From positions 394,399 to 458,398 of the forward strand of contig NW_019775813.1 of NCBI RefSeq assembly GCF_001039355.2: 64,000 nucleotides of DNA, in the 5' to 3' direction. Of the stretch, positions 47,901 to 64,000 are shown in pieces. A program made the translations under genes and the position numbers. This DNA comes from Lingula anatina. Lineage: Eukaryota; Brachiopoda; Lingulata; Lingulida; Lingulidae. Within the stretch, counting starts at the first letter, position 1. Each line of letters opens with the position of its first letter. The notes beneath the pieces were generated by a model, which was not told the DNA's origin, ran no database searches, and was given only the letters and a program-made list of their open reading frames with translations.

Positions 47901-49634
47901 TGATTTTACCCTACTTAGAACTGTCCACATACTCACACATGGCACCACAAAACCAACCAGCAGGCAAACGGCATTGCTTCTACGTTGATCCACCAAAATT
48001 GAATTACTGCAGACACTGTGCAGATACATGTATATAATGTACTGTTTTAAGTAAAAGCCAATTTGAAAAACTCTATCCCTTATCCAACAAAACACTACCT
48101 GGTTTAAAAGAGTTTACTAGTATTATCCATTTCTGATTTTGCCATTGTAATATACTAGTTTGGGGTATATTTCAACACTTCTTAAACATCTGTGCTAATA
48201 GTTACCGTTTTTTAATAGTCTGCCCTAATAGAACTAGAAGTGACCCAGGGACAGAGAATGTAGACTTAATTGAATGCCAAATGTTCCTAAGAAGAAATAG
48301 CAGTGATCAGCATGCTTTCTCCAATAGTCACATCATGGGGCCTTCACCACTGAACCAGGTATGTAAATTTCTTATTATATTTACCCATTTGTCACAAGGA
48401 TGTCTATTAAAGCCTGTAGTTCGATCACGCACTATTCTGATGTCATGCATTTATTTCAGAAAATAGAGTGTTTCTGGTCAACTTTCCTAAAGAGAGTTTT
48501 AATCCGTTGGCAGGAAGAATTAATGGTAAGTTTATTTCTTTTTGGTAGTTTCTGCTTTTCCCAGTCATTTAACTCCCGTATATTCTAGGATTCATTAGGA
48601 TAATGGAGAGTTTCTTAAACATCCCACTAACAACATGTTTACGACAAAATATGTTTTTGATAATAAACTGGTTATTATAAGTAAGAAAAGGCATTTCCAT
48701 TACTCATGGATAAAATGGTTTATATTATTAAAGACTATTTAGTTCAGAAACTCCCAAACAGCATTTCTTCCAAAATGTGCACAGATTAAAAAAAATTGGT
48801 AGGTCATACTTATTATGATTAAGGAATGTTTCCTTATATGATGATAATAGTACCTTAACAGTGATTTACAAATAAATAAATAAATAATAATAGTAAATAT
48901 TATGGTTTATTTGTCAAATTAGTTTCTAGTTATGTAATATCATAGAATGACTGATAAATTCACAAGTATTATACTTTTCAGGGTTTGCACAGAGATGGTT
49001 GGTATGACAGACACAGTTGCATTGACAAGTGGTGCATGGTATTTGTTTACTTGCCTCTGATACAACATGATATAGATGCATTTCAACTGTGGTGGAACAA
49101 CCACAAAATAAGACACCAAAGGCAGGTGTGGTTACCCACTGGTGCTGCTCCAAATGACATTTATGCATTTCCACATTTATATGGTAAATTTGGCAATTTC
49201 AGTTACATGTTTAGCATATAAAAGATTGAAATATTTAAAACTTAAAACATTTTTGTAATAATCTTTTACTTTCAATATGAACATGTAGTCAATTTAACAC
49301 ATCACCATGTTCTTGTGGCATTGGCTATGTGACTAAATGGAACAACTGGCTTAAGGTATATCAACCTACATATTTTATGCAATATATATTTGCAGGCGGT
49401 CACCAGTGTGGATTCACTGTCAGTGATAGAGATTTGGCAGAAGTTGCACGAGAAAAAACACTGAACTATGAACAATCTGCTCGTGTGCCACAGGACTTCT
49501 ATAATGAAGCAACTAACTTCACTGCCACTAACCACTTGACAATAGAAATATCCACTGAAGAGGAGAGTTATATTCAACTAAGGAGACACTTCATCCTAGA
49601 AAGATCTGCATTACAGTCATCTACATATGTGTAA
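44951..49634 (+). CDS. Integrase-like protein with complete DDE triad, 11 exons
   Basis: Exons: 44951-45058, 45403-45520, 46043-46133, 46584-46659, 46967-47064, 47181-47274, 47601-47778, 48219-48358, 48460-48525, 48982-49183, 49396-49634; 1410 nt, 469 residues, all in frame. The N-terminus is Cys/His-rich (CLKCQHC, CKSCGC, CQCPGY, CVNCGHLPMDHDF), probably zinc-binding. Residues ~90-195 are helical and basic. The integrase core starts at 196 (GPNWIWSVDGNDKL) with Asp204, Asp263 (SDPGTEN) and Glu304 (KIECFW). The last two are 40 residues apart, as in retroviral-type and related transposase cores. A region with GLHRDGWYDRHSCIDKW and LWWNNHKIRHQ follows. It belongs to the widespread animal family annotated as integrase core domain proteins of unknown role. 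The many introns argue for a host gene rather than a live transposon. Confidence 0.87.
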
Positions 49635-49947
49635 AATGTAATATTAATGTTTCTGCACCAACCTGCAAATTCCAAATTGCTGTACAGGAAAAAAGAGAAT
49701 AAAGAATCACAAAAGAGGTTATTTTCCTTTTTTTGATACATTTTAATGTAAAATACAATGCGCAACAGGCTACACAACCCATTTTTATGAAACCACAAGT
49801 TCTGTAAGACAAAAAGGTAAATTGGTTTTCCCTTGATGGTGTTATCTCTTTATGTGCATGGAGATGCTGGTGTCACACCTGTCAGTACATAAAAATTCAA
49901 CCACTTTTCAATAAACTTGACAATACCTATAATTCAAAGTCTCTATN

Positions 49948-50413
49948 TATGAACAATTTGCTCGTGTGCCACAGGACTTCTATAATGAAGCAACTAACTT
50001 CACTGCCACTAACCACTTGACAATTGAAATATCCACTGCAGCAGAGTGTTATATTCAACTAAGGAGACACTTCATCCTAGAAAGATCTGCATTACAGTCA
50101 TCTATATATGTGTAAAATGTAATATTAATGTTTCTGCACCAACCTGCAAATTCCAAATTGCTGTACAGGAAAAAAGAAAATAAAGAATCACAAAAGAGGT
50201 TATTTTCCTCTTTTTGATACATTAATACAATGTGCAACAGGCTACACAACCCATTTTTATGAAACCACAAGACTAAAAGGTAAATTGGTTTTCCCTTGAT
50301 GGTGTTATCTCTTTATGCGCATGGTGATCCTGGTGTCACACCTATGTCAGTACATAAAAATTCAACCACTTTTAAATAAACTTGACAATACATATAATTC
50401 AAAGTCTCTATCC
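49948..50413 (+). pseudogene. Second copy of the last exon of the integrase-like gene
   Basis: After the N at 49947, the end of exon 11 and its 3' UTR (49467-49946) are repeated with about 4% change, still open to the stop at about 50115. The first copy ends in AAAGTCTCTAT at the N and the second passes the same words and goes on. This is most simply the other haplotype. Confidence 0.8.
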
Positions 50414-51296
50414 CAGCATAGCTGTCAAAACTACAAAAAAAGGATAAAAAAAAATGCACAAAGTAGGTAACTGTCAATACTGATGCAAAATACAGTATGC
50501 TTAACAGAAAGTCGACAGCATTGCAAATATATGTCTGTTAGGAATATGTTACTAGCAGACCCATGTCACTTTAAATTCACAGTTAAAATATACCAGCAAG
50601 AGAAATATGAACATTCAAATAAAAATGCATAAATTTTAGAAAAAAAAAGCAATCAAGCTGGGTTCCCAATTTGATCAGTGCTTAAGGATTATTATTGGAC
50701 TTTCAAACTAATATGTCACTGTTTTTTCTTTATAATGTTACTATTGGCAGTGCACAATTTTTTTTTTGCCAAATCTGATACAATTTTACGGAATGATACA
50801 ACCTTGAACTGTCTAACATAATAGTATAATGTATAAAAGGTCACTGCCATTTGACTTCATGCCTTTGGGGGTTAAATCCCTGAATAAAAATGCCAATATT
50901 TAAAAAATATAGAACACACATAGAAGGCAGTCAAACTGGTGCAAGTCTAGGTACAATTCAGACCAAGAACCCTTTCAGTAGGTTTGACAGCCACGAGTAG
51001 CATGACTTTAATGGCCATTAAGGTGAGAGTGACCAAAATTTATTTTCCCTCACTTTTGATCTATATTACATAATGCTTAAGAGCATAATCACCACCAATT
51101 CTTAATTATGCAATGCAGTTAAAATGGTATTTATAAAAAAATTAATTAGCAAAGGTATTCAGGCCCATGATATTTGAAAATTCCACTATGTACACAAGTG
51201 AGAACTATAACTAATGAGTTTACTTCCATTTTCAACAATTAAGTAAATAATAAAAACGGCACAACTTTAATAAAATTGTCCAATCATTTTTGATTA
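50414..51296. other. Intergenic sequence between convergent genes
   Basis: AT-rich, between the 3' ends of the integrase-like and kinase genes. I see no gene or RNA. Confidence 0.5.
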
Positions 51297-51880
51297 CCAG
51301 TTTACGCCTTCCTATTCAAGTTCAGTAGTAACAATGGGTGTATCTCTGCTAATTTTGGTGCATTTTACATTTTATTTTCACGTCTGAATATTGGATGTTG
51401 AAATATTTGATACAGAACAATGCCCGAGCCCTAACGAAAAAAATAAAAAATAATACATAAAAACCTGCAGTGTTGCACATGCAAAGCTCTACAAAATGAA
51501 AAAAAAAAAAAAAAACAAGGTCTCTAGCAATGATGGTTCCAGAATTAGAGAGTTTTTAGTTTGGCATCTAATAGCCACTACTCGACTGAAAATGCCCCAA
51601 TTGACCCCAAACTCACAAAGATGAAAGATTACCCTAAGGGTAACACCTGCCCATTATATTATAGATTAGATCTGTGTAGTTTCTGAAAATATGCAATAAT
51701 AACTGTTTTTCACAAGAAAGTTAGCAATTTTAGAAAAATGTGACCTGTTTGACCTTGAAATAATGTTCTAGGAGGAGAAGCGGTAACGGTGACTTGTAGT
51801 TCACGACACCCTGCAGAGCCATATGAGATAGGTCGGGACAAAAGCCATGAATACTGCCAGCGTACATGCTGGTGGTACTA
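51297..51880. mobile_element. MITE family C, 5'-truncated copy
   Basis: Follows the body and right end of the element at 52448-53936: CTTCCTATTCAAGTTCA, then the GGTTCC..AATTAGAGA part, GGAGAAGCGGTAACGGTGACT and the terminus GCTGGTGGTAC. It ends only about 11 bases before the kinase stop codon, so it forms most of the kinase 3' UTR. Confidence 0.75.
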
Positions 51881-51891
51881 AAGAGTTGTTT

Positions 51892-63733
<11,842 letters not shown>

Positions 63734-64000
63734 GCTTTTTTTTTTCTCGCACTTTCTCGCGAGATTTCGTGTTTTTTTTTTCAATTTCATTTTGAAAATG
63801 AAACAGATTGATCTCTCGGGATTTCGCGCGACCACGCGGGATTACGCGCGATCTCGCGAGATTACACGCGATCTAGCAAATTTCGCTTTTCGTTTTTTTT
63901 TTCGTTTTTTTTTTTTTTTTTTTTTTCAATTTCGCTTTTCGTTTTTTTTTTTTTTTTTTTTTTAATTTTTTTTTTCGCTTGGCCCTCCTGGGATTCCATA
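63734..64000 (-). promoter_or_regulatory. CG-rich promoter block of the kinase gene
   Basis: Exact TCTCGCGAGA palindromes lie at 63755-63764 and 63852-63861, with other CGCG sites and poly-A/T stretches between. The end of the window reads (minus strand) TGGAATCCCAGGAGGGCCAA. The block mirrors 44552-44950. TCTCGCGAGA is a known bidirectional promoter motif in animals. Confidence 0.75.

Overview
The window is AT-rich animal nuclear DNA. Genes are split into many short exons with GT-AG introns, and microsatellites, poly-A/T tracts and small inverted-repeat transposons are abundant. The content (carboxylesterase, short pentraxins, LRR receptor, integrase-like gene) suggests a marine invertebrate such as a cephalochordate or lophotrochozoan. 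I cannot name the species. All gene models below were built by hand from splice sites and frame continuity.

Layout: (1) 341-5248 (+), 3' part of a Band-7/SPFH-like protein gene with a coiled-coil tail. (2) 8253-11294 and 11566-15159 (-), two near-identical copies of an LRR single-pass membrane protein gene; the first is cut at a single-N join. (3) 19939-22779 (-), a 77-residue secreted peptide precursor with one set of exons 2-3 and three copies of exon 1. (4) 25675-28866, intron-containing tRNA-Lys genes around a broken, 5'-truncated carboxylesterase. (5) 29147-34740, two short pentraxin genes, divergently arranged. (6) 37034-43124 (+), an intact carboxylesterase gene, followed by another tRNA-Lys. 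(7) 44951-49634 (+), an 11-exon integrase-like gene with a complete DDE triad. (8) 51892-63733 (-), a 17-exon protein kinase gene. Genes 7 and 8 face each other about 14 kb inside a large inverted arrangement: their promoters and first exons are related to each other.

Two themes cut across the window. First, all five isolated single N's sit between two near-identical sequence copies. The apparent duplications of the LRR gene, the peptide exon 1 and the integrase last exon may therefore be unmerged haplotypes of a polymorphic diploid rather than true paralogues. Second, short non-autonomous elements are everywhere, in at least six families with visible terminal inverted repeats, and several lie in introns or touch gene ends.

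The most unusual biology is the pair formed by the integrase-like gene and the kinase gene. They share a CG-rich TCTCGCGAGA-type promoter and a Cys-rich N-terminal exon, in opposite orientation. The linked duplication of carboxylesterase with tRNA-Lys(UUU) genes carrying a 14-nt intron is also notable, as is the divergent pentraxin pair, in which one copy has a 2-nt deletion in its signal-peptide exon.
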